NCBI GenBank assembly: GCA_963799815.1
Contig: CAWCYG010000006.1
Coordinates: 434,001-498,000, forward strand
Origin: JBDTSW01 sp963799815
GTDB lineage: Bacteria; Actinomycetota; Thermoleophilia; Solirubrobacterales; 70-9
DNA length: 64,000 bases
Reading direction: 5' to 3'
Below the pieces are notes generated by a model. It saw only the letters and a program-made list of their open reading frames with translations, was not told where the DNA came from and did no database searches. Positions 24,449-33,211 of the stretch are shown here, in pieces. The stretch's first letter is position 1. The number at the start of each line of letters is the position of its first letter. Both the position numbers and the translations under genes were made by a program.

Positions 24449-25117
24449 CTAGTTGAAGCCCTCGGCGCCGATCAGCGGCACGAAGCGGCACGGACCGATC
24501 GTTCGCTGCTCGAAAGCCGCGGTTTCGCTCGTCTCGTCCTCGACCCGCCGAAACACCGTCAGCATGTCGACATCGCCTGAAGAGATCGGCGCCACCAACC
24601 GCCCGCCCGGCACGAGCTGGCGCAGCAGGCTCGGCGGCGGGGCCGGCGCGGTCGCATGGACCGCGATCGCGTCGAACGGCCCGCGCTCGGGCAGCCCGGC
24701 GCTGCCGTCGCCCTCCAGGACCTCGACGTTCGATGCGCCCTGCGCACGGATTCGCTCCCGAGCCGCGGCGGCGAGCTCGGGAACTCGCTCGATCGCTATG
24801 ACCTCACGCGCGAGCAGCGCGAGCACGCAGGTCGAGTAGCCCGACCCCGCGCCCACCTCGAGGACTCGCTCGGGGCCTTTGAGCTCGAGCCCCTCGCAGA
24901 TGGCCGCCACGATCCACGGCTGGGAGATCGTCTGCTCATGGCCGATCGAGAGCGCGCCGTCGCGGTAGGCCCGTCTCAATTCGGAATCGGGGACGAACCG
25001 CTCTCGCGGGACCTCCCCCATCGCGGCCAGCACCCGTTCGTCGGCGATCCCACGACGGCGGAGCTGGCGCTCGACCATGCGGGCTCGCTGCGCTGCGTAG
25101 TCGCGCGTGGGCGCCAT
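24449..25117 (-). CDS. pcm: Protein-L-isoaspartate O-methyltransferase
   Basis: A 222-residue SAM-dependent enzyme that starts repair of isoaspartyl damage in proteins. Residues 55-75 hold the family signature (ALSIGHEQTISQPWIVA), the SAM-binding glycine loop is VLEVGAGSGYSTCVLA, and EGDGSAGLPERGPFDAIAV follows. The LLRQLVPGGRLVAP segment is the post-II motif. The length matches bacterial PCMT. It lies 8 bp downstream of the Crp-like regulator on the same strand, so co-transcription is likely. Confidence 0.92.
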   Translation of the reverse strand: MAPTRDYAAQRARMVERQLRRRGIADERVLAAMGEVPRERFVPDSELRRAYRDGALSIGHEQTISQPWIVAAICEGLELKGPERVLEVGAGSGYSTCVLALLAREVIAIERVPELAAAARERIRAQGASNVEVLEGDGSAGLPERGPFDAIAVHATAPAPPPSLLRQLVPGGRLVAPISSGDVDMLTVFRRVEDETSETAAFEQRTIGPCRFVPLIGAEGFN

Positions 25118-25125
25118 GGCGCCGC

Positions 25126-25809
25126 TCAGAAGATGTAGGAGCGCAGCCGGCGGGGCTGAACCACCGTGACCCGCCCACGGCCCACGGCCACCACCCCCGC
25201 CCGCTCGAGCGTGGCGAGGAACCGGGAAACGCTCTCGCGCGAGGTTCCGGCGAGCTGCGCGAGGTCCGCCTGAGTCATGCGCACGGTGACGCCCTCGCGG
25301 CCCTCGGGCATCGCCTCCTCGGCGATCAACTGCGCGAGGACGCCTGCGACACGGCTGGGCACCGTCTGGAAGGACTGCCGCGAAACCCGCTCGTTCGTCT
25401 CCCGCAGCCGCCGGACCAGGGCCACGATCAACTTCACGGCGATATCCGGGTGCTCGGCGAGCAGGCGTCGCATGTCGACCGCAGGCAAAGCCAGGAGCTC
25501 CGAGTCGGCCAGGGTCTCGACGCTCGCGGACCGAGCGCCCCCGTCCAGCATCGCGAGCTCGCCGAAGATGTCGCCAGGGGCGAGCGTCGCGAGAGCGATC
25601 GCTCGGCCGTCCGAGTGCTCGCGCGTCACCCGGAGATCGCCGGCGCGAACGATGTAGCAGGCGTCCGACTCATCGCCCTCGTGGAAGACGCGCACGTTCT
25701 TGGGAAAGGCGCGCGGCACGGCCACGGCAGCGATCCGCTCGAGCTCATCCTCGGAGAGCTCGTTGAACAGCGGTACCCGACCGAGCAGGCTGACGTTCTC
25801 GGGACTCAT
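25126..25809 (-). CDS. Crp/Fnr-family transcriptional regulator
   Basis: A 227-residue regulator with an N-terminal cyclic-nucleotide-binding fold (FHEGDESDACYIVRAGDLRV; APGDIFGELAMLDGGARSAS, where the phosphate-binding cassette has GELAMLDGGARSAS). The C-terminal winged helix carries MTQADLAQLAGTSRESVSRF. The conserved Arg of the cAMP site (ARSAS) is present, so nucleotide binding is plausible. ATG 25809 with AGGGAG is preferred over an in-frame extension of 50 residues rich in Arg, Gly and Pro. It precedes pcm and may control it. Confidence 0.88.
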   Translation of the reverse strand: MSPENVSLLGRVPLFNELSEDELERIAAVAVPRAFPKNVRVFHEGDESDACYIVRAGDLRVTREHSDGRAIALATLAPGDIFGELAMLDGGARSASVETLADSELLALPAVDMRRLLAEHPDIAVKLIVALVRRLRETNERVSRQSFQTVPSRVAGVLAQLIAEEAMPEGREGVTVRMTQADLAQLAGTSRESVSRFLATLERAGVVAVGRGRVTVVQPRRLRSYIF

Positions 25810-25903
25810 CTCCCTTACTCCCGCACGGATTATCGCGCGCGGGACAGGAGCGGGCGGTGCGGCCTCGTCGGTCCCCGTCGCGCCAGCTAATCGCGCCCGG
25901 CCG

Positions 25904-26455
25904 CTACCCCTTGAGCCTCCGCGCGCTGAGCCAGCCGGCCGCCCCCAGGGCGATGACACCCCCGACGATCAGACCCGCGTCGACTCCGCCGTCGGCGGCT
26001 TCATCCTCGCCTCCGGAATCGGTGGTCTTGCCGTCCGGCGTTGCAGGGTCAGGTTCGCCAGGCAGTCCGTCTCGCCCGAGGAACGGCTGCAGGCCGCGGG
26101 CTGCCCGGTGCCAGGCACGCGCGCTCGAACCTGAAAGCTGAGTCCATGTGCCGCTCATGCCATCCCCGACAAAGCGCATCTGGTCGGCGCCGGGCACGTA
26201 CAGAAGGTGCTCGACGTGATTGCGCTTTCCGATGTCGAAGACCATCCGCCCGCGGTAGCGATCCGCCGCTGGCCCAGGGCTCTCGAATGTCGTCCCGCCT
26301 CCCACGAGCTTCCCCAGCTTGCGGTGATCATCGATCGTGCGGCATCCGTCCACACCGCAGAGCACGACGCGAGAGACCTCCTTCGCCTGCGCGGTGCCGG
26401 CGGCAACCGCGAGGAGCGCGGTCGTGATCAGGATGGTTCTTGTGAGTCTGCGCAT
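25904..26455 (-). CDS. Secreted, membrane-anchored protein under an ECF-type promoter
   Basis: I do not recognise a family. The 183-residue protein opens with a signal peptide (basic start, then TILITTALLAVAAGTAQA; cleavage expected after AQA near residue 24). The mature domain (25-145) has two cysteines in VLCGVDGCRTIDD and a predicted beta-rich body. An acidic linker (GGEDEAADGG) leads to a C-terminal membrane helix (AGLIVGGVIALGAAGWLSA) and a basic stop, so the domain faces outward. The ATG follows AAGGAGAGG. It is transcribed divergently from the ECF sigma gene, from a mirror-image promoter, so it is a likely member of that regulon. Confidence 0.7.
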   Translation of the reverse strand: MRRLTRTILITTALLAVAAGTAQAKEVSRVVLCGVDGCRTIDDHRKLGKLVGGGTTFESPGPAADRYRGRMVFDIGKRNHVEHLLYVPGADQMRFVGDGMSGTWTQLSGSSARAWHRAARGLQPFLGRDGLPGEPDPATPDGKTTDSGGEDEAADGGVDAGLIVGGVIALGAAGWLSARRLKG

Positions 26456-26482
26456 TGCCTCTCCTTCACTCGGTCACCTCCC

Positions 26483-26537
26483 CTACAAGCGATCGGGATG
26501 ATCGGTTCCGGGAACCGAATCGCGGCTCGAGCTGTAG
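26483..26537. promoter_or_regulatory. Mirror-image divergent ECF promoter
   Basis: TCGGTTCC-G-GGAACCGA (26502-26518) is a perfect palindrome that presents GGAAC, the usual ECF -35 core, on both strands. On the plus strand GGAAC (26511-26515) is followed after 17 bases by TGTAG (26533-26537). On the minus strand GGAAC (26509-26505) is followed after 17 bases by TGTAG (26487-26483). Both spacings and both second boxes are identical. The sigma factor gene is on the right and the secreted-protein gene on the left. This strongly suggests autoregulated divergent transcription. Confidence 0.72.
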
Positions 26538-26547
26538 AAGGGGGGCA

Positions 26548-27114
26548 GTGGAGGACCGGCCACTGAGCGAGTCAGAGCTCCTCGCGCGCGCCAAGCGCGG
26601 GGACGAAGGGGCCTATGAGCGGATCGTCTCCCAGCACCAGACCATCGCCTTTCGCACTGCGCTGCTCATCACGCGTTCGCCGGAGGACGCCGAGGAGGCG
26701 GCGCAGGACGGGTTCCTCAAGGCATACCGCGCGCTGGGACGGTTTCGCCGCGGCGCCGAGTTCCGGCCGTGGCTGCTCGCGATCGTGGCGAACGAAGCCC
26801 GCAACCGCCTGGCGTCGGATAGGCGCAGAGCGCGGCTTCGGCTGCGCGTGGCCGGGGAGCGCCGCACGGAGGACGCGGTCCCGTCTCCCGAGGCGGCGCT
26901 CCTCGGCACCGAGCGGCGTCGCGCGCTGCTCGAAGGGCTCGAACGGCTGCCGGAGCGTGACCGGCTCGTGATCGCCTGCCGCTACCTCCTGGAGCTGTCC
27001 GAGCGCGAAACGGCCGCGGCGCTCGGCTGCCGGCCGGGCACGGCGAAGTCGCGACTCTCACGCGCGCTCGATCGGCTCGAGCAGGAGCTTGAGGAGGGCC
27101 ATGCGCCGGGCTGA
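26548..27114 (+). CDS. ECF-type RNA polymerase sigma factor
   Basis: A 188-residue sigma-70 family protein with region 2 (DEGAYERIVSQHQTIAFRTALL; EDAEEAAQDGFLKAYRAL with the DAEEAAQD core) and region 4 (RLPERDRLVIACRYLLELSERETAAALGCRPGTAKSRLSRAL). Regions 1.1 and 3 are absent, as in ECF sigma factors. GTG 26548 is preferred; it lies only 10-11 bases after the predicted -10 box, so the mRNA would be nearly leaderless. The next gene overlaps its 3' end and encodes a membrane protein that could be its anti-sigma factor. Confidence 0.9.
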   Translation: MEDRPLSESELLARAKRGDEGAYERIVSQHQTIAFRTALLITRSPEDAEEAAQDGFLKAYRALGRFRRGAEFRPWLLAIVANEARNRLASDRRRARLRLRVAGERRTEDAVPSPEAALLGTERRRALLEGLERLPERDRLVIACRYLLELSERETAAALGCRPGTAKSRLSRALDRLEQELEEGHAPG

Positions 27115-27835
27115 GCTCGAACGGGCCTTGGGCGAGCTCGCGCCCGCACTCGATTATCCGGCCACTCCGGACGTCGTCGGTGCGGTACGGAGCGAGCTTC
27201 GAGCGAACCCGGTGCCGTCTCCCCTCAAAGGCGCCCGGCGGCGCTTCGCCGCGATTGCGGTCGGTGCCCTCCTGGCCACGGGGGGTGTGGCCGTCGCCGC
27301 GCTGCCCGACCTTCGCGAAGCTGCTCTCGACCTGATCGACCTGCGCGGGGAGACGATCGAATCGACCACCGCCCCGGCGCCCGATCCGCCGCGCTCAGAG
27401 CCGGACCTCGGGCGGGCGGTGACCCTGAAGCAGGCGCGTGCGGAGCTGGGCTTCGACCCGGTGCTCCCCGGCATCGGAGAGCCCGACGAGCTGTTCGTCC
27501 GCTCGGAGGTCCCGGGGGGCGAGCTCGCGGCCAGCTACCGCGACGGCGGACTCCTCGTCACGCAGTTCCGTGGCGACGTCCTGCCCTACTACGCGAGGAA
27601 GATCGTTCCGATGGCGACGCGTGTGAGCGAGCTACGCGTGGAGGGCGACGAGGCGGTCTGGATCGCGGGGGCGCCGCACTTCTTCGCCTACATGGCGCCG
27701 GATGGCAGCGTTCGGGAGAACCGGACGCGCGTGGCTGAGAACGTGCTCGTGCTGGAGCGCGGCCGGCTCCTCGTCCGGATCGAGGGCGAGCTGACGCGGA
27801 CCCAGGCGATCCGCCTGGCTCGAACCCTGCGGTAG
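27101..27835 (+). CDS. Single-pass membrane protein, candidate anti-sigma factor
   Basis: A 244-residue protein with about 46 cytoplasmic residues, one membrane helix (RRFAAIAVGALLATGGVAVAAL, roughly 47-67), a Pro-rich linker (APAPDPPRSEPD) and an extracytoplasmic domain of about 140 residues (KQARAELGFDPVLPGIGEPDELF onward). The ATG at 27101 follows GAGGAGG and overlaps the sigma gene by 14 bp. Position and topology fit an anti-sigma factor, but no zinc-binding HxxxCxxC motif is present. The domain after the helix resembles sensor modules found in such proteins. Function is inferred from context only. Confidence 0.72.
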   Translation: MRRAELERALGELAPALDYPATPDVVGAVRSELRANPVPSPLKGARRRFAAIAVGALLATGGVAVAALPDLREAALDLIDLRGETIESTTAPAPDPPRSEPDLGRAVTLKQARAELGFDPVLPGIGEPDELFVRSEVPGGELAASYRDGGLLVTQFRGDVLPYYARKIVPMATRVSELRVEGDEAVWIAGAPHFFAYMAPDGSVRENRTRVAENVLVLERGRLLVRIEGELTRTQAIRLARTLR

Positions 27836-27841
27836 GAGGCG

Positions 27842-28603
27842 TTAGGCCTGGCAGTTCGGGCACCAGTACGCGATGCGGTTGGCATCTCCCTGGCCTCGGG
27901 CGTGGATGCGGCCGCCGCAGCGCGGACACGCCTGGCGCGTGCCGCGGTAGATGCTGCGGGGCCGGCGCCCCTTAGCCAACGAGACCTTCATCACGCGCTC
28001 GTTTTCGGCGACGAGGCGCTCGGCCTCCTCCGGGTCGAGGTCGCTCACGGCTCGCCACGGGCTGAGCCCGGCTCGAAAGCACGCCTCGTTTCGGATCGCG
28101 TTCCCGATCCCCGCGATGATCCGCTGGTCGAGCAGCGCGTCGCCTACCTCGCGGCCCGCTCCCGCCTCCAGCAGGCGCGCGGCGGCAACGCCGGCATCGA
28201 AATCCGGCGCCAGGGGATCCGGGCCGAGCTGCATCAGCCCAGGGTCATTGCGAGCCCGCGACTCGCTGACGATGCGGAGGATCTGTCCGCCGGTTTGCGA
28301 GGCGACCGCCCGCCCCGATGCCAGCCGCAACCAGGGCCGGCCATACGGAAGCCGGCCATCTGCCGTGATCAACCACCGCCCGTTCATCCCGAGGTGGCTG
28401 TGGAGCACGACCTCGTCGGAGAAGTGGGCCAGCAGATGCTTGCCGCGAGCCTCAACCCGTTCGAGCGTGCGCCCCTGGAGCTCCGCAGCGCGGCCGTGAA
28501 CTGGGGAGCGCGCACTCGGGGCGTCGGCCAGCTCGATCTCCCTGCCCCCGAGAGCCGCATGCATGCGCCGCGCTGCGCGGTGGATCGTGTCGCCCTCGGG
28601 CAC
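27842..28603 (-). CDS. nei: Nei/Fpg-family DNA glycosylase
   Basis: A 253-residue base-excision repair enzyme (endonuclease VIII-like) that removes oxidised pyrimidines and nicks the strand. MPEGDTI holds the catalytic Pro-Glu pair, HSHLGMNGRW follows, and the helix-two-turn-helix LLDQRIIAGIGNAIRNEACF is intact. The C-terminal zinc finger is CPRCGGRIHARG...CPNC. It lies 46 bp downstream of lhr on the same strand, the same order as lhr-nei in mycobacteria. It converges on the ECF-module membrane-protein gene with a 6-bp gap. Confidence 0.93.
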   Translation of the reverse strand: MPEGDTIHRAARRMHAALGGREIELADAPSARSPVHGRAAELQGRTLERVEARGKHLLAHFSDEVVLHSHLGMNGRWLITADGRLPYGRPWLRLASGRAVASQTGGQILRIVSESRARNDPGLMQLGPDPLAPDFDAGVAAARLLEAGAGREVGDALLDQRIIAGIGNAIRNEACFRAGLSPWRAVSDLDPEEAERLVAENERVMKVSLAKGRRPRSIYRGTRQACPRCGGRIHARGQGDANRIAYWCPNCQA

Positions 28604-28649
28604 CCATCCATGATGGCGCGCCGCCCCTCAGCCCTGTAGCGCGCGGGCG

Positions 28650-30326
28650 TTAGGCAGAGGCGACCAGCCGACGCGGCTGCCGCTTGAAGCCAGCGGTGAT
28701 CAGCGTCTCCTCCAACCCGGAACCGATCACCGGCTCGCCGTCCACCCGCTCGATGCCGAGCTTGGGGATGAGTCCCTCGTGCGCGGCGTCGGCCACCTCG
28801 CCGATCGCCTCCGCCAGCTCCTCGTTCTCCATCGGACGCATCCGCAGGATGCCCTTCCCGCCACGTTCCACGTAGATGACCGGCTCGCCGTCACGGGTGA
28901 GGAGATAGGCACCCGGGCTGCGCGAAGGGCGCCTACCGCCAGGGCCCGAGCCGTCCTCGTCGCGCTCACGCTTTGGCCACGGCAGCGCGGCGCCGAAGGG
29001 GTTGGCGGGATCCGTAGCGGCGAGCAGCAGGTAGCGGCCCTCCTCTTGCGGTAGCGCCCGCAGGCGCTCGACCGCTCCGGCCAGGGCGAACTGAGCTCCG
29101 CCCAGGCCCTCGACGAAGTAGCCGCGGCGCGCGGTGCCGAGCATCTCGAGATTCGAGAGCTCGCCGTAGAGGGACGAGAAGCCACCCGGCACTCCCTCTG
29201 CGAGCACGCTTTCCCTGGTCACGATCCCGTAGCGCTCGAGCATCAGTTCCGCCTGTGCGCGCAGGCGCGGTCCCGTGCGCACGGATTCTGGAAACAGCGG
29301 GCTGGTGAGCGACCAGCGCCCCTGCACCGTCCGTCCAGCGCCGGGCCTGCGGCTGGCGAACCGCCGTCCCGCCCGCTGTTGGCGCTGAACGGCGGTGAGC
29401 CGCCGGGCGCGAAGCGGAGCGAACGCGTCGTTCGTGACCTCGCCGGCCCAAGCGAGGTCCCAGAGCGCCTCATGGAGCTCCTCGCGAGAGACGTCGAGCT
29501 CGCCGACAAGGTCGAGCCAGAAGGCAGCGCCCGCATCGAGCCGCTCCCGGATCGCATCATGAACCTCGCCCTCCGGCGCCTCGAGCTTGGCGTTGGCGGG
29601 CGGCGGCCCGGCGAGATGCACATCCTCGCGGAAGTAGAGGGCGACGCGCCCGGACCGGCCCAGGGAGCCGGCGCCGATCCAGACGATCTCCCCGCCGGTC
29701 GTGAGCTCGTCGAGCCAAGAGGGGCTATAGGCACCCAGCCGGCGCGGAAGCACGTCGCGCTCCCACACCTCGGGGGTGAGAGCCACCCCCTGTAGGGGGA
29801 CGAGCGCCTCGCGCAGGCGGTCCGGGCCGGCCCCCGCGGGGCGGTGGGCATCGACGTTCTGCCAGTTCGGCAAAAAGCGCGCGAGCTCGGCTGGATCGAC
29901 TGCCTCGGCCTCCTTGCGCAGGTGCGCGAGGCTCGCGCGGCGGACCCGGCGCAGGACGTCCGCGTCGCACCACTCCCGCTCGGTACCGCCCGGCAAAAGC
30001 TCGCCCCGAACCACGGTGCCCGACCTTTCAAGCACGCGAAGTGCGGGCGTTGGGTCGATCCCGTACCGAGCGGTGAGCTGGGCCGTCGGAAACGGCCCGT
30101 GCGTGCGCGCGTAACGGCGCACCAGGGCAAGCATCGCATCGGGCATGTCCTCGAGGAACGACTCGGGCAGCCCACCCGGCGGCGGCACGCCGAGCGCGTC
30201 GCGATACATGGCCGCATCCTCTGCGGCGATCCAGCGCTCCTCGCCGCCGATCCGTACCTTCGCCACGCTGCCGCTCGGCCTCGAGCTTGCCCAGCATCGA
30301 GGCAGCGGAATAGCCCTCGGCGACAC
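28650..30326 (-). CDS. lhr: Lhr helicase, C-terminal part (separated by a frameshift)
   Basis: This reading frame holds the missing C-terminal third of the Lhr protein begun at 33201. Homology-like content starts at about 30272 with KVRIGGEERWIAAEDAAMYR and runs about 540 residues through the winged-helix modules and beta-barrel core of Lhr (EGVPGGFSSLYGELS; GAYLLTRDGEPVIYVERGG; MRPMENEELAEA). The first ~17 residues of the open frame are out-of-frame reading of the upstream domain, so no natural start is apparent. Joined to the 5' part by a +1 shift near 30260-30285, the two give about 1515 residues, the normal Lhr length. Whether it is translated is uncertain. Confidence 0.8.
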   Translation of the reverse strand: MSPRAIPLPRCWASSRPSGSVAKVRIGGEERWIAAEDAAMYRDALGVPPPGGLPESFLEDMPDAMLALVRRYARTHGPFPTAQLTARYGIDPTPALRVLERSGTVVRGELLPGGTEREWCDADVLRRVRRASLAHLRKEAEAVDPAELARFLPNWQNVDAHRPAGAGPDRLREALVPLQGVALTPEVWERDVLPRRLGAYSPSWLDELTTGGEIVWIGAGSLGRSGRVALYFREDVHLAGPPPANAKLEAPEGEVHDAIRERLDAGAAFWLDLVGELDVSREELHEALWDLAWAGEVTNDAFAPLRARRLTAVQRQQRAGRRFASRRPGAGRTVQGRWSLTSPLFPESVRTGPRLRAQAELMLERYGIVTRESVLAEGVPGGFSSLYGELSNLEMLGTARRGYFVEGLGGAQFALAGAVERLRALPQEEGRYLLLAATDPANPFGAALPWPKRERDEDGSGPGGRRPSRSPGAYLLTRDGEPVIYVERGGKGILRMRPMENEELAEAIGEVADAAHEGLIPKLGIERVDGEPVIGSGLEETLITAGFKRQPRRLVASA

Positions 30327-33201
30327 GAGCGGCGCACTCGTCCTCGGTCAGGTCCCCGAGTCGACGAAGGATCTGCTGGAGCGCGTCGCGGTCGCCGGCC
30401 TTGGCTTGGTCGTTCAGGTGCTGCAAGGAGGCTTCGACGTCGGCGAGCGCGTCCGGATCGATCAGCTCGCGCAGCTCCTCCTGTCCGAGCAGCTCGCGCA
30501 AGAGCTCGCGGTCGAGCGCCAGCGCGGCGGCGCGGCGCTCCGCGTTGGGCGTGTCCCCCTCGTACATGTAGGTGGCCACGTAGTCGAAGAGCAGCGAGGA
30601 GGCGAACGGCGAGGCGGTGGGCGTCTCGACCTCGACAAGCGAGACCCGGCGCGAATGCAGGTCGCGCAAGAGGCTCTCCAGCGAGGGCAGATCGAGCACA
30701 TCGCGAAGGCACTCGCGGTAGGTCTCGAGCGTCACCGGGAAGCGGGGAAAGTCCTTCGCGACCTCGAGCAGGCTCTGAGACTTGAGCCGTTGCTGCCAAA
30801 GCGGCGTCCGCTTGCCGGGATAGGCGCGAGGGAGGAGAAGCGAGCGAGCGGCGTTCTCGCGAAAGCGGGCCCCGAACAGGGCGGAGCCGCCGAGCTCGCG
30901 CACCACCAGGTCCTCGACCTCGTCGGCCTCCAAGAGGACGATGTCGGCGGGCGGCGCCTCGTCGGCGTCGGGGAGGTGGACGACGATGCCGTCGTCGGAC
31001 CAGATCGCGTCGGCCTCCAGATCCTGCTCGTCGCGGATCCGAGCCGAGAGCGCCAGCCCCCAGGCGGCATGCACCCGCCCGCCAAACGGCGACAGCACGC
31101 ACAGGCGCCAATCGCCGATCTCATCGCGAAAGCGCTCGATCACGATCGACTCGTCGGACGGGACCACCCTGGTCGCGGCCTGCTGCTCGCGCAGGTAGGC
31201 GACCAGATTCTCAGCGGCGAGGCGATCCAGGTCGTAGTCCTTCGCGAGCCGTTCCGGCTCCATCGCGACGGCCTCGCGGGCGAACTCGCCGATCGCCCGA
31301 CCGAGCTCGGCGGGGCGGCCGATTCCGTCGCCGCGCCAGAACGGCACCGCGCCCGGGACGCCGGGGGCGGGCGTGACGATGACCCGGTCGCGGGTGATGT
31401 CCTCGATCCGCCAGGTGGTGGCACCGAGCAGGAACGTCTGCCCGGGACGAGCCTCGTAGACCATCTCCTCGTCGAGCTCGCCCACCCGCCTGCCATCGGG
31501 CAGGTGCACGCCGTAGAGGCCACGGTCGGGGATCGTGCCGGCGTTCGTCACAGCGAGCTGACGCGCTCCCTTGCGGCCTCGTACGGTGCCCGCCGTCCGG
31601 TCCCATGCCACTCGCGGCCGCAGCTCGGCGAATCGCTCCGAGGGATAGCGACCGTCCAGCATGTCCAGGACGTTCTCGAGCTGCTCGCGGCCAAGCTCCG
31701 AGAACGGCTCGGTGGCCGTGACCACTCGCTCGAGCTCGTCCACCTCCCACTCGGCGTCGGCCACCATGGAGACGATGTGCTGGGCCAGGACATCCAGCGG
31801 GTTCTTGGGGATCACCGTCTCCTCGATCAGGCCCCCGCGCATGCGCTTGGCGACGACGGCGCACTCGAGCAGATCGCCACGGAACTTGGGGAAGATCCGG
31901 CCCTTCGAGATCTGACCGAGCGCATGGCCCGCGCGGCCGACCCGCTGCAGGCCGCGCGTGACCGACTTCGGCGACTCGACCTGGATCACGAGGTCGACCG
32001 CCCCCATGTCGATCCCGAGCTCGAGCGAGGAGGTCGCGACCAAACATGGGAGCCGGCCAGACTTCAGCATCTCCTCGACGACCAGCCGCTCCTCGTGGGC
32101 CAGTGAGCCGTGGTGGGCGCGGGCGATCTCGACGGGGGTATCGGCCGCGGGTCCTGTCGCGGGAGGCACGTCGTCGTGCCCTCCATGTTCCGTGGCAGGG
32201 AGCTCCTGCTCCGGCTCGTCGTTCGCGAGTTCGTTCAGGCGCTTCGCGAGGCGTTCCGCGCCGCGGCGGTTGTTGACGAAGATGATCGTCGAGTTGTGCT
32301 CTTGGACCAGCTTCAGGAGCTCGGGGTAGATCGCGGGCCAGATCGAGCGCGCGTTGGTCGCCCCGTCGAAGTTCGCGGCGGTTTCCTCCGATCCGATCGG
32401 CCCGTCGGCGGCAGCGCCAGGCTCCGACATGTCCTCCACCGGCACATGGATCTTCAGGTCGAGCTCCTTGGCGATGCCGGCGTCGACGATCCGGACGTCG
32501 CGGCGGGGGCCGGCGAGGAACCGGCCGATCCGCTCCAGCGGGCGCTGGGTCGCCGAGAGCCCGATTCGCTGCACCGAACGAGGTGGGTCTCCGGCCTGGA
32601 GGCGTGCGGTGGCCCCCAGGTGATCGAGGCGCTCGAGCGTCAGCGCCAGGTGAGCGCCGCGCTTCGTCTGTGCCACGGCGTGGATCTCGTCGACGATCAC
32701 GGCCTCGACACCCATGAGGATCTCGCGGGCCCTGGAGGTGATCATCAGGTAAAGCGACTCGGGGGTGGTGATCAGGATGTCCGGCGGCCTGCGCAGCATC
32801 GCCTGGCGGTCCTTCTGCGGTGTATCGCCGGTGCGTAGACCCACCGAGATGGGGGCGCCCACCCCCTTGAGCGGCGCGCGCAAATTGCGTTCGACGTCGT
32901 AGGAGAGGGCTTTGAGGGGCGAGACGTAGACCAGCTTCACGCCGGTGCCGAGCCCCGCGGGGTCCTCGGCGTCGGGAGCAGGAAGCCGGGACAGACGATC
33001 GATCCCCCAGAGGAAGGCCGCGAGCGTCTTGCCGGATCCCGTCGGCGCGCAGATCAGGGCGTTCTCGCCCGAGGAAATCGCTGGCCAGCCCGCCGCCTGA
33101 GCGGGCGTGGGGGCCTCAAACGAGGCCTGAAACCACTCTCGGACAGGCTTCGAGAACGGCGCTAGGGGTGAGTCAACAGTGCTGTTTTCACTCGATGCCA
33201 A
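30028..33201 (-). CDS. lhr: Lhr-family superfamily 2 helicase, N-terminal part (frameshifted)
   Basis: The helicase core of Lhr, a large 3'-5' DNA repair helicase. Motifs are intact: ICAPTGSGKTLAAFLWG (Walker A), VIVDEIHAVAQTKRG (DEIH), GLSATQRPLERIG (motif III), LVATSSLELGIDMGAVDLVIQ, then RVGRAGHALGQ (motif VI). The winged-helix region follows to about residue 975 (LEAERQ). After that the frame drifts into about 80 residues of Arg/Ala-rich shadow sequence and stops at 30028. The true continuation is in the next frame. The start is a TTG at 33201, 10 bp after rmlB, so it may be co-transcribed with the rml genes. Causes: mutation, assembly error or programmed shift. Confidence 0.88.
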   Translation of the reverse strand: MASSENSTVDSPLAPFSKPVREWFQASFEAPTPAQAAGWPAISSGENALICAPTGSGKTLAAFLWGIDRLSRLPAPDAEDPAGLGTGVKLVYVSPLKALSYDVERNLRAPLKGVGAPISVGLRTGDTPQKDRQAMLRRPPDILITTPESLYLMITSRAREILMGVEAVIVDEIHAVAQTKRGAHLALTLERLDHLGATARLQAGDPPRSVQRIGLSATQRPLERIGRFLAGPRRDVRIVDAGIAKELDLKIHVPVEDMSEPGAAADGPIGSEETAANFDGATNARSIWPAIYPELLKLVQEHNSTIIFVNNRRGAERLAKRLNELANDEPEQELPATEHGGHDDVPPATGPAADTPVEIARAHHGSLAHEERLVVEEMLKSGRLPCLVATSSLELGIDMGAVDLVIQVESPKSVTRGLQRVGRAGHALGQISKGRIFPKFRGDLLECAVVAKRMRGGLIEETVIPKNPLDVLAQHIVSMVADAEWEVDELERVVTATEPFSELGREQLENVLDMLDGRYPSERFAELRPRVAWDRTAGTVRGRKGARQLAVTNAGTIPDRGLYGVHLPDGRRVGELDEEMVYEARPGQTFLLGATTWRIEDITRDRVIVTPAPGVPGAVPFWRGDGIGRPAELGRAIGEFAREAVAMEPERLAKDYDLDRLAAENLVAYLREQQAATRVVPSDESIVIERFRDEIGDWRLCVLSPFGGRVHAAWGLALSARIRDEQDLEADAIWSDDGIVVHLPDADEAPPADIVLLEADEVEDLVVRELGGSALFGARFRENAARSLLLPRAYPGKRTPLWQQRLKSQSLLEVAKDFPRFPVTLETYRECLRDVLDLPSLESLLRDLHSRRVSLVEVETPTASPFASSLLFDYVATYMYEGDTPNAERRAAALALDRELLRELLGQEELRELIDPDALADVEASLQHLNDQAKAGDRDALQQILRRLGDLTEDECAARVAEGYSAASMLGKLEAERQRGEGTDRRRGALDRRRGCGHVSRRARRAAAGWAARVVPRGHARCDACPGAPLRAHARAVSDGPAHRSVRDRPNARTSRA

Positions 33202-33211
33202 CCCATCGATT

